A stretch of 9,291 nucleotides of DNA from Spirochaetaceae bacterium (GCA_030600745.1 JAUVLL010000101.1:1-9291); one strand, 5' to 3'. Positions 1 through 7,438 are shown, numbered from the stretch's first letter. A program made the numbers and translations. Notes: generated by a model from the sequence alone, not told the origin.

Positions 1-68
1 TTTTGTAAAAATTAGATAATATTATTGTGCCAGGTACATTATGTTCACTGGTTTCCGGCTATATAGGT

Positions 69-97
69 TTGTCAAAATTTGGTTTTTATAATATGAT
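69..97 (+). promoter_or_regulatory. Sigma70-like promoter of the PocR-type regulator
   Basis: A -35 box TTGTCA (69-74, five of six consensus bases) is followed after exactly 17 bases by a -10 box TATGAT (92-97, five of six). Only eight bases separate the -10 box from the ATG at 106, so transcription should begin within about two bases of the start codon. An overlapping TATAAT at 87-92 has no matching -35 box. The promoter is inferred from consensus and spacing only. Confidence 0.6.
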
Positions 98-105
98 TTC
101 TACTA

Positions 106-1365
106 ATGGATAGTAAATTCAGTTTTGAAAAAGCCCTAAAAACCGCAAAAATCTATCAGGAATCCACTGGGATCAACTGCAGGGTTATAGATTCATCCGG
201 CAGGAATATTGCCGATTCTGAAGAAATACCAATCTGCGCGCAGTGCAAATTAATGAATGAAGCTGATTCCGGTAAAAAAGGGTGCGAAGATATTCATCTC
301 TACGGCATTTACCAGGCGGAAAGGTTTGGCGGTAAGTATATATATTTCTGCTCAATGTCCCTTATGCACTGGGTTGCACCACTTATGGATGATGGTATTG
401 TTAAAGGAGGACTCGTCTGCGGCCCTGTACTGGCTTATAATCCTGATGATTTTATGCTTGAAGGATCTGAAAAATTTGAAAGTGAACTGAAATCTCTGCC
501 CCATATTACACCATCCAGAGTAAAAAGCTTATCAGAGCTCCTTTTCATTACTTCAACCTATCTCTCGGATATAAACTATACTGCTGTAGAGCAGGGGAAA
601 AGCATAGAGCAGCAGTCCGAAATTAATAGTTACATACAGTACATTAAAACCATGGAATGCAACCCGGAACAAAAAAACAGATATCCAATAGAAAAAGAAA
701 GAGAGCTTCTGGGTCAGATTAAAAAAGCTGATATTCAGGGAGCAAAAAAAACACTCAACAAAATACTGGGCAGCGTCTTTTTTTCCAGTGGTAATGACTT
801 TGAAATTATTAAATCCAGAGTTCTTGAGCTGGTAGTTCTCCTTTCCAGGGCTGCTCTGGAGGGTGGCGCGGATGTTGAACAGATATTTGGTCTTAATTAT
901 CAATATTTAAATAAGATACATAGTTTTACAAAAGTGGAGGAACTCTCATACTGGCTGTCCACCATAATGGTGCGATTTTCCGACCTTGTTTTTACACTGA
1001 AATCAGTTAAACACACCGATGCAATCTTTAAAGCCATTCATTATATGAGTGATAACTTTACAGAAAAGATAACACTGGAAGATGTAGCTGCAGAGATCTT
1101 TCTAAGCTCTGCATATTTCAGCAAGATATTTAAAGAACAGACCGGGTTTAATTTCAGCGAGTATTTGAATAAACTACGCATAGAAAAGAGTAAATCCCTT
1201 CTAAGAAACAGCAGAATCCCACTTGTTGACATTGCCGGCATGGTTGGTTATGAGGATCAAAGCTATTTCTCCAAGGTTTTTAAAAAAATTACAGGTAATT
1301 CTCCCGGAAAATACAGAGATACAAGAGGCTTGATAGAATCCGATAATCACGAGATTCATGAATAA
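106..1365 (+). CDS. AraC-family transcriptional regulator with N-terminal PocR sensory domain
   Basis: This is a 419-residue ligand-responsive transcription factor. Residues about 5-160 match the PocR sensory domain, which is thought to sense small hydrocarbon derivatives. They include Cys44, Cys47, Cys60 and Cys82 and the stretch around HWVAPLMDDG and GGLVCGPV. A helical linker (about 190-300) resembles the middle region of YesN-like regulators. Residues about 308-406 form an AraC DNA-binding domain with two helix-turn-helix units, around LEDVAAEIFLSSAYFSKIF and VDIAGMVGYEDQSYFSKVF. The start is fixed by an in-frame TGA at 94-96 with no other start codon between; there is no Shine-Dalgarno sequence. 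The gene lies directly upstream of a cobalamin riboswitch and corrinoid protein gene, which suggests it controls corrinoid-dependent methyl or diol metabolism. The actual ligand is unknown. The cysteines could bind a metal or act in redox sensing, but this is a guess. Confidence 0.9.
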   Translation: MDSKFSFEKALKTAKIYQESTGINCRVIDSSGRNIADSEEIPICAQCKLMNEADSGKKGCEDIHLYGIYQAERFGGKYIYFCSMSLMHWVAPLMDDGIVKGGLVCGPVLAYNPDDFMLEGSEKFESELKSLPHITPSRVKSLSELLFITSTYLSDINYTAVEQGKSIEQQSEINSYIQYIKTMECNPEQKNRYPIEKERELLGQIKKADIQGAKKTLNKILGSVFFSSGNDFEIIKSRVLELVVLLSRAALEGGADVEQIFGLNYQYLNKIHSFTKVEELSYWLSTIMVRFSDLVFTLKSVKHTDAIFKAIHYMSDNFTEKITLEDVAAEIFLSSAYFSKIFKEQTGFNFSEYLNKLRIEKSKSLLRNSRIPLVDIAGMVGYEDQSYFSKVFKKITGNSPGKYRDTRGLIESDNHEIHE

Positions 1366-1432
1366 TTACAAAAAATATCAAAATAGTTAAATACTTCATA
1401 TTAGAACCTAATTTATTATAGACTTACATAAC
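1366..1432 (+). promoter_or_regulatory. Probable promoter region of the riboswitch transcript
   Basis: This AT-rich gap lies between the regulator stop codon and the riboswitch. A plausible -10 box TATTAT lies at 1414-1419, placing a transcript start near 1426, just before the aptamer. No good -35 box sits at the right distance, which fits a promoter that needs an activator such as the upstream AraC protein. I see no terminator after the regulator, so read-through transcription is also possible. Confidence 0.35.
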
Positions 1433-1570
1433 GGTGCATATTTAAAGGAAATGGGGTTTAATTCCCCTGCGAGCCCGTCACTGTAATCGGGGACTAACCT
1501 GTTATATCCACTGGCAAATGCCGGGAAGGTACAGGAAAGATTGATCCGTAGCCAGGATACTTTGTGCACA
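1433..1570 (+). ncRNA. Cobalamin riboswitch
   Basis: The conserved core elements of a B12 aptamer appear in order: AAAGGAAATGGGG (1444-1456), AATTCCCC, GCCCGTCACTGTAA (1473-1486), CCACTGG (1508-1514), GCCGGGAAGG (1520-1529) and the B12 box AGCCAGGATAC (1550-1560). The closing helix can form from GTGCA at 1434-1438 with TGCAC at 1565-1569. Downstream, a hairpin with a GCTT loop (arms 1576-1582 and 1587-1593, one A-G mismatch) is followed by the ribosome binding site. No intrinsic terminator lies between aptamer and gene, so control is more likely at translation than at transcription. The gene it serves encodes a corrinoid-binding protein, so the cofactor would control its own carrier. Confidence 0.92.
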
Positions 1571-1624
1571 TATAAAACAACGGCTTCGTGGTTCAGGTCT
1601 GTAAAAATACTTTAGGAGTTTTTT

Positions 1625-2254
1625 ATGGCAGATTTTGAAAAATGTTCCCTGGCTCTTCAAAAAGGACAGGCAAAAGAGGTTGTTGCTATTGTAGAGGAAG
1701 CGATAACAGAAGGAATTGGTGCAAAAACAATCCTGGAAGAAGGACTCATGTCAGGAATGAGCATTATTGGTGTAAAGTTTAAAAACAACGAAGTTTACGT
1801 ACCTGAAGTTCTTATAGCTGCAAGGGCTATGAATATGGGAGCGGCTCTTCTTAAACCACTATTAATGGAAGAGGGTGTTGAACCAAAAGGGAAAGCTGTA
1901 CTCGGGACCGTAAAAGGTGACTTACACGACATAGGGAAGAACCTTGTTCGGATGATGATGGAAGGCAAGGGTATAGAGGTTATTGATCTTGGTGTCGATG
2001 TTTCAGCTGAAAAATTCCTGACCGGAGCAAAGGAAAACAGTGCAAAAATTGTATGCTGCTCTGCATTATTAACAACAACAATGACTCAAATGGAATCGGT
2101 TGTAAAAGGTTTTGTAGATTCCGGAATGCGTGATGATGTAACAATCATGATCGGCGGTGCTCCAGTTACCCAGAACTACTGTGATTCCATAGGTGCGGAT
2201 ATCTACACTGCAGATGCAGCCACAGCAGCTGAAGTTGCTGCCGAACTATTTTAA
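1625..2254 (+). CDS. Methyltransferase corrinoid protein (MtaC/MttC/MtvC-like)
   Basis: This is a cytoplasmic methyl carrier: the cobalt of its bound corrinoid accepts a methyl group from a substrate-specific methyltransferase and hands it to tetrahydrofolate or another acceptor. At 209 residues it is the normal length for the family. Residues about 1-88 form the helical cap domain (B12-binding-2). Residues about 89-209 form the Rossmann-like B12 domain with the base-off signature D99-L-H101-D-I-G104, where His101 is the lower axial cobalt ligand, followed by SALL (146-149) and GG (177-178). A clear AGGAG (1614-1618) lies six bases before the ATG. The gene stands alone, behind a cobalamin riboswitch and before a terminator. 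No MttB/MtaB-type methyltransferase or MtaA/MtgA-type partner is in the window, so the methyl donor (methylamine, betaine, methanol or a methoxy compound) cannot be named. Confidence 0.93.
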   Translation: MADFEKCSLALQKGQAKEVVAIVEEAITEGIGAKTILEEGLMSGMSIIGVKFKNNEVYVPEVLIAARAMNMGAALLKPLLMEEGVEPKGKAVLGTVKGDLHDIGKNLVRMMMEGKGIEVIDLGVDVSAEKFLTGAKENSAKIVCCSALLTTTMTQMESVVKGFVDSGMRDDVTIMIGGAPVTQNYCDSIGADIYTADAATAAEVAAELF

Positions 2255-2283
2255 TAAACCAGGAATTATTGTAATAAATCAAT

Positions 2284-2315
2284 AAACCCCGCAGGGACTG
2301 CGGGGTTTTCTTTTT
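2284..2315 (+). terminator. Intrinsic terminator between convergent genes
   Basis: An 11-bp perfect stem (2284-2294 with 2298-2308, core ACCCCGCAG/CTGCGGGGT) encloses a three-base GGA loop and is followed by a T-rich tract to 2315. It ends the corrinoid-protein transcript. It also lies just past the stop of etfA on the other strand, where the T tract is poorer, so it may work weakly in both directions. Confidence 0.92.
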
Positions 2316-2342
2316 ATCCTGATAATATTTTCTTAAAATGAA

Positions 2343-3368
2343 TCAATTCGACATTAGTTTTGTAATTTCAGGAACTACTTCAAATAGATCTCCCACAATG
2401 GCTACATCTGCCAGCTGCATAATGGGGGCATCAGGATCTTTATTTATAGCTATAATAAAATCACTGGACTGCATGCCCACCAAATGCTGTATCTGCCCTG
2501 AAACACCACAGGCAATGTATACTTTCGGCTGTACAGTAAGGCCGGTCTGCCCTACCTGATGGGAATATGAAATCCATCCGGAATCAATGGTCGCTCTGGT
2601 TGCCCCAACTGCCCCCCTTACCGATTCTGCCAACGCATGAATTATTTTAAATCCTTCAGGACTCTTAACTCCTCTACCACCTGTAACAATTATATTTGCA
2701 TCATGAAGACTAATTTTAGAATCCTCCCCATAAGACTCCTCGGACAAGACAGTAAACCGGGTCTGCTTCTCCTCTTCCAATACACCCTCACGAATAAGCT
2801 CTCCGGTTCTGGAATTATCTGCTTCAACTGCCTTAAAAACTCCCTGGCGAACTGTACTCATCTGGGGACGATGATTTTCGCATTTAATTGTTGCAATAAT
2901 ATTTCCGCCATAGGCAGGTCTGGTCTGCAAAAGCAGACCGGATTCTTCATCGATATCCAGTCCGGTACAATCTGCTGTTAACCCTGTTTCAATCTGAACT
3001 GCAACCAGAGGCATCAGGCTCCGCCCCTTACTGGTAGCTCCGGAAATAACTATTTCCGGTTTATACTTCTTGATTAGACGGGAAACAACAGCGGCATAGA
3101 TTAAATCATTAAAGTACTTGAGCGATTCATCCTCAACCATTATTACCCTGTCAGCAGATTGATAAAATAAATTCTTCTCAAGCCCATTCACTTTATTGCC
3201 CATAAGCAAACAGACAACCTTACTGTTCCCTGAGGCACGTTTATCTGCAAGTTTTCTTGCTACCCCAAGAAGTTCCAGAGTTACTTTATGTATCTGCCCA
3301 TCTACGACCTCTCCAAGAACCCATACATCGTTATAATTATCAGCAATTTCCGTATCAGTAAGTTTCAT
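2343..3368 (-). CDS. etfA: Electron transfer flavoprotein subunit alpha
   Basis: This is the FAD-binding alpha subunit of a heterodimeric electron transfer flavoprotein, acting in the cytoplasm with EtfB. At 341 residues it is of normal length. The N-terminal domain begins with DVWVLGEVVDGQIHKVTLEL (14-33) and contains GGNIIATI and RPQMSTVRQGVF (about 154-178). The C-terminal FAD domain is well preserved, with GGRGV (230-234), GATRATIDSGW (255-265), HQVGQTGLTV (270-279), GVSGQIQHLVGM (288-299) and INKDPDAPI (308-316). It carries no N-terminal ferredoxin domain of the kind seen in some clostridial EtfA proteins. AGGAGA (3374-3379) lies five bases before the ATG. It is the last gene of the metF-etfB-etfA operon, 25 bases after etfB. 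Overall it resembles the EtfA of anaerobes, but whether this pair bifurcates electrons cannot be decided here. Confidence 0.96.
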   Translation of the reverse strand: MKLTDTEIADNYNDVWVLGEVVDGQIHKVTLELLGVARKLADKRASGNSKVVCLLMGNKVNGLEKNLFYQSADRVIMVEDESLKYFNDLIYAAVVSRLIKKYKPEIVISGATSKGRSLMPLVAVQIETGLTADCTGLDIDEESGLLLQTRPAYGGNIIATIKCENHRPQMSTVRQGVFKAVEADNSRTGELIREGVLEEEKQTRFTVLSEESYGEDSKISLHDANIIVTGGRGVKSPEGFKIIHALAESVRGAVGATRATIDSGWISYSHQVGQTGLTVQPKVYIACGVSGQIQHLVGMQSSDFIIAINKDPDAPIMQLADVAIVGDLFEVVPEITKLMSN

Positions 3369-3393
3369 AATCTTCTCCTATACCAACCCTTAC

Positions 3394-4182
3394 TTAAAGT
3401 TCAATTCGGGATTTTAATATTTGTACCAACTCCCTGGCAGAGTTCGAAGCACTTCCATTAAGTACAATAGTATGCTTATCCCTGGCATCCGGTTTTCGGG
3501 TGGAAACAACTCTTGTAGGTGATCCGCCCAGACCAATCTTCTCAGGATCTGTTTCGAGATCTTTTTCGTCCCATATTGTAATATCTACTTTTCTCGAATT
3601 CAGTCTGCCTTTAAGAGTGGGAATTCTTGGTATATTTACATCTTTTAGAACTGTTAAAACAGCAGGAAGTTTTACAAGACTTATATCGCTTCCGTTTTCA
3701 TGCATTCTTTCAAGTTTCAGTTCAAGCGGCCCTGATTCAACAAAACGTGAAACATAAGTTACCTGCGGCCATCCGAGATGTGCAGCCATTCCAGGGCCCA
3801 CCTGGGCAGTATCACCATCTACTGCCTGTTTTCCGCAAATAACCAGATCAACATCACCTATCTTTTTTATTCCCTGGGAAAGTATATAGCTGGTAGCATA
3901 GGTATCCGATCCACCCAATGGTCGCCCATTAAGGAGAACTCCTCTGTCAGCTCCGCAGGCAATTGATTCCCTTATTGTTAATTCCGCTCTTGCAGGTCCC
4001 ATAGAGAGGACAATAACTTCTCCTCCATGTTTTTCCCTTAAGAGTATTCCCTGTTCCAGAGCATAGGTATCAAAGGGGTTCATCTCTATGGAAACACCCT
4101 CTCTTATAAGTCTTTTAGTTTCCGGATCAATACTAACCTCTGTAGTTGCCGGAACCTGTTTTACACATACTACTATCTTCAT
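3394..4182 (-). CDS. etfB: Electron transfer flavoprotein subunit beta
   Basis: This is the beta subunit of the electron transfer flavoprotein, 262 residues and complete. It opens with the family pattern CVKQVPATTEVSIDP (6-20) and EMNPFDTYALEQ (33-44). The nucleotide-binding signature DGDTAQVGP sits at 122-130, and LPAVLTVLKDVNIPRIPTLK (172-191) is the usual EtfB recognition and membrane-proximal loop. DGDTAQVGP occurs in EtfB proteins of anaerobes, including bifurcating ones, but is not proof of bifurcation. The ATG overlaps the TGA of the metF-like gene (ATGA, 4179-4182), and GGGGAGG (4194-4200) serves as ribosome binding site inside that gene. Such coupling is typical of subunits of one complex, which points to the MetF-like protein as the likely redox partner. 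Confidence 0.96.
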   Translation of the reverse strand: MKIVVCVKQVPATTEVSIDPETKRLIREGVSIEMNPFDTYALEQGILLREKHGGEVIVLSMGPARAELTIRESIACGADRGVLLNGRPLGGSDTYATSYILSQGIKKIGDVDLVICGKQAVDGDTAQVGPGMAAHLGWPQVTYVSRFVESGPLELKLERMHENGSDISLVKLPAVLTVLKDVNIPRIPTLKGRLNSRKVDITIWDEKDLETDPEKIGLGGSPTRVVSTRKPDARDKHTIVLNGSASNSARELVQILKSRIEL

Positions 4183-4991
4183 CGTACTGTTTGCCTCCCC
4201 CCAATAAACGAAAGATCCGCGAGAAGATTAAACTGCCGTTTGTAGTTCATCATTGCAAGATAGACACCACCGGATGGATACTCTGACTGCAAATTAGCAA
4301 GAGTACCCATCGGATCATATTCAGTATCTTCAGGTATCTCATAACCTACACAGTCGGACAGCAGATGGAGCTTTTTTGACATCCAGGCTTCAACCATAAC
4401 CGGTATATCAATATTAATGATCAATCTGTCCACAACAGGGTTTTTATCAATAAGGGGCTGAGTAATAACAAACTCAGCACCTGCATCTATTTTCCTTGTC
4501 ATTTTCTCTACTTCTTCCTCTTCGGGTTCGTAGGGATTAAATGCAACTCCCAGAATAAATGCTCCGGCGTACTCCCGATTAATATATTGAAGCAGCTCTA
4601 CAGCTGTTACTGAGGATACACCCTGAATATCCAGATCTGAAGGTCTTAATTTTGGAAAGCGAACATTCCCATCACCGGACACAATTAAAAGATACTTTAT
4701 TCCCTGTACAATACAGGTGTTAAGAATATTATCCAGATCCTTTTTGGAATGAAATGTATTTAGATGAATCATCACATTATCCGGTTTTACCGGGAGATCA
4801 TATTCTTCGATAATTTCAGTCCCCTGAAAGGACATATTACCCATGGCGTTATCAGTTATACAGGCACAGTACCCTGCATCTAAAACCCTTTTATACCTTG
4901 TGGCAAATCTATCCAGCCGGACTTCCAGATCTTCCGCATCCTGCCTGGGAGGCAGAACTTCAACATGGAACATATTGTAATTACTGTTCAT
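4179..4991 (-). CDS. metF: Methylenetetrahydrofolate reductase family protein (MetF-like)
   Basis: MetF enzymes are FAD-containing TIM-barrel proteins that interconvert methylene-THF and methyl-THF. This one has 270 residues, slightly shorter than E. coli MetF. Visible family features are VEVLPPR (10-16, with Glu11 at the position of the catalytic Glu), ITDNAMGNMS (45-54), LLIVSGD (101-107, with Asp107), GVAFNPYEP (148-156) and AGAEFVITQP (170-179). The C-terminal end (YPSGGVYLAMMNYKRQ, 238-253) departs from the usual pattern. GAGGAG (5000-5005) lies eight bases before the ATG. No metV-like subunit is adjacent. Being first in an operon with etfB and etfA, and opposite a corrinoid protein gene, it most likely oxidises or forms methyl-THF with EtfAB as electron partner. 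The direction is unknown, and a role in ordinary methionine synthesis is less likely in this setting. Confidence 0.88.
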   Translation of the reverse strand: MNSNYNMFHVEVLPPRQDAEDLEVRLDRFATRYKRVLDAGYCACITDNAMGNMSFQGTEIIEEYDLPVKPDNVMIHLNTFHSKKDLDNILNTCIVQGIKYLLIVSGDGNVRFPKLRPSDLDIQGVSSVTAVELLQYINREYAGAFILGVAFNPYEPEEEEVEKMTRKIDAGAEFVITQPLIDKNPVVDRLIINIDIPVMVEAWMSKKLHLLSDCVGYEIPEDTEYDPMGTLANLQSEYPSGGVYLAMMNYKRQFNLLADLSFIGGRQTVR

Positions 4992-5285
4992 TCCCCAATC
5001 TCCTCTTTAGTCTCTGCCTGATATACTACAGCTGCAATTCCCACCAATATTGTAATTTAGTTGTAATTTTTGTACTTTTATGGGGAATTGTATTTAAAGT
5101 AGCCTTACTGTTTGTTGTCAAGCTTTTTCTTCGAAGACTCGTTTAATTGTAATTATTTTTTACAACATAAAAATCAGTAAAACAGTGTATACATCATCTC
5201 TACTATTTTTTTAATAAATACCCATCTTTTAATTCACTTCAATCAGAATTATTTCAGTCTTGATTAAAAAAATATATTCATTGGA
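4992..5285. other. Intergenic region holding the metF-etfBA promoter
   Basis: This AT-rich stretch contains no gene I can support. It holds the minus-strand metF promoter (5093-5121), the metF ribosome binding site (5000-5005) and three copies of TTGTAATT(T/A) at 5050-5058, 5061-5069 and 5146-5154. The remainder (about 5160-5285) shows nothing recognisable. Confidence 0.6.
5093..5121 (-). promoter_or_regulatory. Sigma70-like promoter of the metF-etfB-etfA operon
   Basis: On the minus strand a perfect -35 box TTGACA (5121-5116) is followed after 17 bases by TTTAAA (5098-5093, four of six -10 bases). Transcription should start near 5086, giving a 5' leader of about 95 bases that contains two TTGTAATTT repeats (as read on the plus strand) and then the strong ribosome binding site of metF. 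Confidence 0.6.
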
Positions 5286-5459
5286 ATGATAGATATGTTT
5301 ACAAAAGCTGATATTGGCAAGATAACTACTCTTATACAAGATTATGTCCCAACTGCTCAATCAATCTATCTATTTGGCAGTTATAGCAATGGAACTTCCA
5401 ATAATAACAGCGATATTGATATAACCATTATAATGGACTCTCAACCATTTCCAGATTAA
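5286..5459 (+). pseudogene. Remnant of a MNT-type nucleotidyltransferase
   Basis: The reading frame from ATG 5286 gives 57 residues and stops at TAA 5457-5459. It contains the nucleotidyltransferase signature in the form YLFGSYSNGTSNNNSDIDI (residues 28-46), as found in MntA-type proteins paired with HepT and in kanamycin-nucleotidyltransferase-like domains. Whole family members are about 95-130 residues long, so the C-terminal half is missing. Bases up to about 5512 still show fragments in shifted frames (for example IIVDEKPAELISH) that look like the lost continuation, pointing to decay by frameshift and stop. ATG 5295 is an alternative start. No HepT-like partner follows. Very likely non-functional. 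Confidence 0.65.
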
Positions 5460-5513
5460 TTGACAGAGAAGGACAATTATTGTGGATGAAAAGCCAGCAG
5501 AATTAATATCTCA

Positions 5514-5543
5514 CTGAAAACTAACAAATTATTAGAGTTTCAG
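5514..5543. repeat. Imperfect hairpin downstream of the rhamnose operon
   Basis: The arms CTGAAAACTAA (5514-5524) and TTAGAGTTTCAG (5532-5543) can pair with a small internal loop. It is the only clear hairpin between the end of the aldolase gene and the metF operon. Neither strand has a good T tract after it, so it would be at most a weak terminator. Confidence 0.3.
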
Positions 5544-5585
5544 TTCATTCAACAATCTTTAATTATCCTAAAAAACCCTACAAAC

Positions 5586-6734
5586 CTACCCCTTATCCGA
5601 CAACTTCGCCCTGTACTTCTCTACTTCCCAGGTATTGATAAAGTTGACTTTCTCTTCGGACATAAACTCAGGCCCACCAAAAGAGTCAGCTATACGTATA
5701 ACACGTATTGCATCCAGCATAAGGAGCCTTGCAGTTTCAGCACCCTTAGAACCATTACCCATTGAGATAAATCCCTTTCCCTGAATTAAAATCGATTTTG
5801 GTTCCTTCCCCCATTTTCTGGAAAAATCACCGTAATCTTTTTCTATGGATCTTAAAATCTCTTCTTCGGTTAGATTATCATAAACCAATGGGGTATGCCC
5901 CATATAGACAATATGGTCGGGAGAGAGAGACTGCTGCAGATTATGCAAATCTTCCCTTGAACCAAGGACGGATCTTATTTCATCCCCGGTCGTAAAAAGA
6001 GCATCCCCTTTGGGACCGGCCAGTTTTCCAATCTTTTGCAGGAAATCAGCAGATACCGATTCCTTTGTATCAAACTTAACAGCACCTGTATTGGCAGATG
6101 CCTTATTCAAAACACTGAAAAGATAATCAGACTTATCTTCAATTTCCTGCGAATCCTTTCCCCAGAGAAAAACACCATGGTTCGCAAGAAAGATATAGTC
6201 GGGAAGTTTTCCGTCATGAGCCTCTGTCCAGACTGAGAGCTCATCATCCACCTTCTTTGCCAGAACATATCCCGGATCCACCAGGGGAATCCATATACAC
6301 TTATCAGGAAAAAGTTCGAGAGCTCTCTCTTCTCCCCTCTTTGAACAGGTCAGGCCGTTAACAGATGCAGGATGGGTATGAACTATATACTTTTCCGGGA
6401 TGATTGCATGTAGAAGTGATTCGACACTTGGTCTGCCATTTTGCCCGGACAGACGTGAATTCATAAGATCTTCCAGAGCCTGATTCTCCCGCTCCTCTCT
6501 GTTTTTGGGATACTGCTTATTACGTATTACCTTAAGTTTATCCATACTAAGTGTTACAAAACCTTTTTCAGTAATATTTCCAAGCTCTGTACCGGAAGCC
6601 TTGACAACCATAAGATCATCCGATTTCCAGGAGGTATTCCCACCACCTGCAAGAACATAATCCGGATCAGCACCATATTTACGGGAAAGACTGATCAACT
6701 CTTTCATATTTTCTACGGGTACACCTTTTCCCAT
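5586..6734 (-). CDS. Class II aldolase, probable L-rhamnulose-1-phosphate aldolase (RhaE aldolase-half type)
   Basis: This class II, metal-dependent aldolase has 382 residues and most likely cleaves L-rhamnulose-1-phosphate to dihydroxyacetone phosphate and L-lactaldehyde. Visible family features are GGGNTSWK (30-37), KASGTELG (45-52, phosphate site), Glu105 in VESLLHA, the metal ligands His119 and His121 in VHTHPAS, and His186 in LANHGVFLWG. The C-terminal part (ILIQGKGFISMG, RIADSFGGPEF, INTWEVEKYR) matches the end of the aldolase half of bifunctional RhaE/YuxG-type enzymes. The short-chain dehydrogenase half of those proteins (about 690 residues) is absent, and the frame ends with TAG just where it would begin. 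The ATG overlaps the rhaA stop by one base (TAATG) and GGGAGAAGG lies in the end of rhaA, so translation should be coupled. Substrate assignment leans on rhaA next door; a related sugar phosphate is possible. Confidence 0.85.
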   Translation of the reverse strand: MGKGVPVENMKELISLSRKYGADPDYVLAGGGNTSWKSDDLMVVKASGTELGNITEKGFVTLSMDKLKVIRNKQYPKNREERENQALEDLMNSRLSGQNGRPSVESLLHAIIPEKYIVHTHPASVNGLTCSKRGEERALELFPDKCIWIPLVDPGYVLAKKVDDELSVWTEAHDGKLPDYIFLANHGVFLWGKDSQEIEDKSDYLFSVLNKASANTGAVKFDTKESVSADFLQKIGKLAGPKGDALFTTGDEIRSVLGSREDLHNLQQSLSPDHIVYMGHTPLVYDNLTEEEILRSIEKDYGDFSRKWGKEPKSILIQGKGFISMGNGSKGAETARLLMLDAIRVIRIADSFGGPEFMSEEKVNFINTWEVEKYRAKLSDKG

Positions 6735-7426
6735 TACCTTCTCCCTGCTAAAACATCTTTTTCATAATTCATTACTTCTTCTATCAACTGGCTGTCCATT
6801 GGAACATTGGATATCTCGCAGTAGTAGTTCCAGATGTCCCCTGTTGGCATCATCTTTAATTCCTCTATTAAAGCAAGTCTTGCAAAAGCATTTCCTTCTT
6901 CATCGTACTTATTTAACCTGTCCTGTGGTTCAAGAAGTCCAAGCATAAGACCTTTCAGAGTAGCCCTTGCGCCAATTGCATAGGCCCCAATTCTGTTCAT
7001 AGTTCCATCAAAAAAATCCAACCCGATATGAGTTTTATCAAGTTTATCACATCTAATAATCTCTTCTGTTAAATACCTGATATCATCATTAAGAATTACT
7101 ACATGATCACTGTCCCACCTGACAGGGCGGCTTACATGCAGAAGCAGTTCGTCAAAAAACAGATACAGGGATGAAAGTTTATCTGCTATAAGCTCTGTAG
7201 GATGAAAATGTCCAGGATCGAGAGTTACTATTTTGTTATTTATTGCTGCATACCCCATATAAAACTCATGGGAACCTACAACGTAAGATTCACTTCCAAT
7301 ACCAAACAGCTTTGTCTCTACTGCATCCTTCATCTCTTTTGCAGATATTTCTTCGGAGTACATTTCATTCAGAGAATCCTTTAATATTGAACGGTATTTT
7401 AGTCTGTTGACAGGAAGGTCCTTCAT
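6734..7426 (-). CDS. rhaA: L-rhamnose isomerase, C-terminal part (after in-frame amber)
   Basis: This is the downstream piece of rhaA, 230 residues from the first Met after the TAG at 7441-7439. Read through the TAG, the frame adds Ile-Pro-Asp-Gly before this Met. It carries the whole metal and catalytic centre of the TIM-barrel isomerase: KLFGIGSESYVVGSHEFYMG, LDPGHFHPTELIADK, HVSRPVRWDSDHVV and GLDFFDGTMNR. Its TAA overlaps the start of the aldolase gene. The piece keeps the family pattern to its last residues with no further disruption. On its own it lacks the first half of the barrel and would probably not fold into active enzyme, unless both pieces associate or the amber is read through. 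No strong ribosome binding site precedes the Met, so restart of ribosomes that stopped 13-15 bases upstream would be the only way to make it separately. Confidence 0.85.
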   Translation of the reverse strand: MKDLPVNRLKYRSILKDSLNEMYSEEISAKEMKDAVETKLFGIGSESYVVGSHEFYMGYAAINNKIVTLDPGHFHPTELIADKLSSLYLFFDELLLHVSRPVRWDSDHVVILNDDIRYLTEEIIRCDKLDKTHIGLDFFDGTMNRIGAYAIGARATLKGLMLGLLEPQDRLNKYDEEGNAFARLALIEELKMMPTGDIWNYYCEISNVPMDSQLIEEVMNYEKDVLAGRR

Positions 7427-7438
7427 ACCATCCGGGAT

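Noticed and set aside
1..68. Short palindrome ATAATATTAT near position 17 and AT-rich start of the window
   Set aside because: It is too short and AT-rich to separate from chance, and no gene end or further element can be supported there.
553..903. Minus-strand open frame of 116 codons inside the PocR regulator gene
   Set aside because: It lies wholly within a well-recognised gene, has no ribosome binding site and its product shows no family features.
2338..2559. Plus-strand open frame over the 3' end of etfA
   Set aside because: It is antisense to the conserved FAD-binding part of etfA, lies after a terminator and has no recognisable product.
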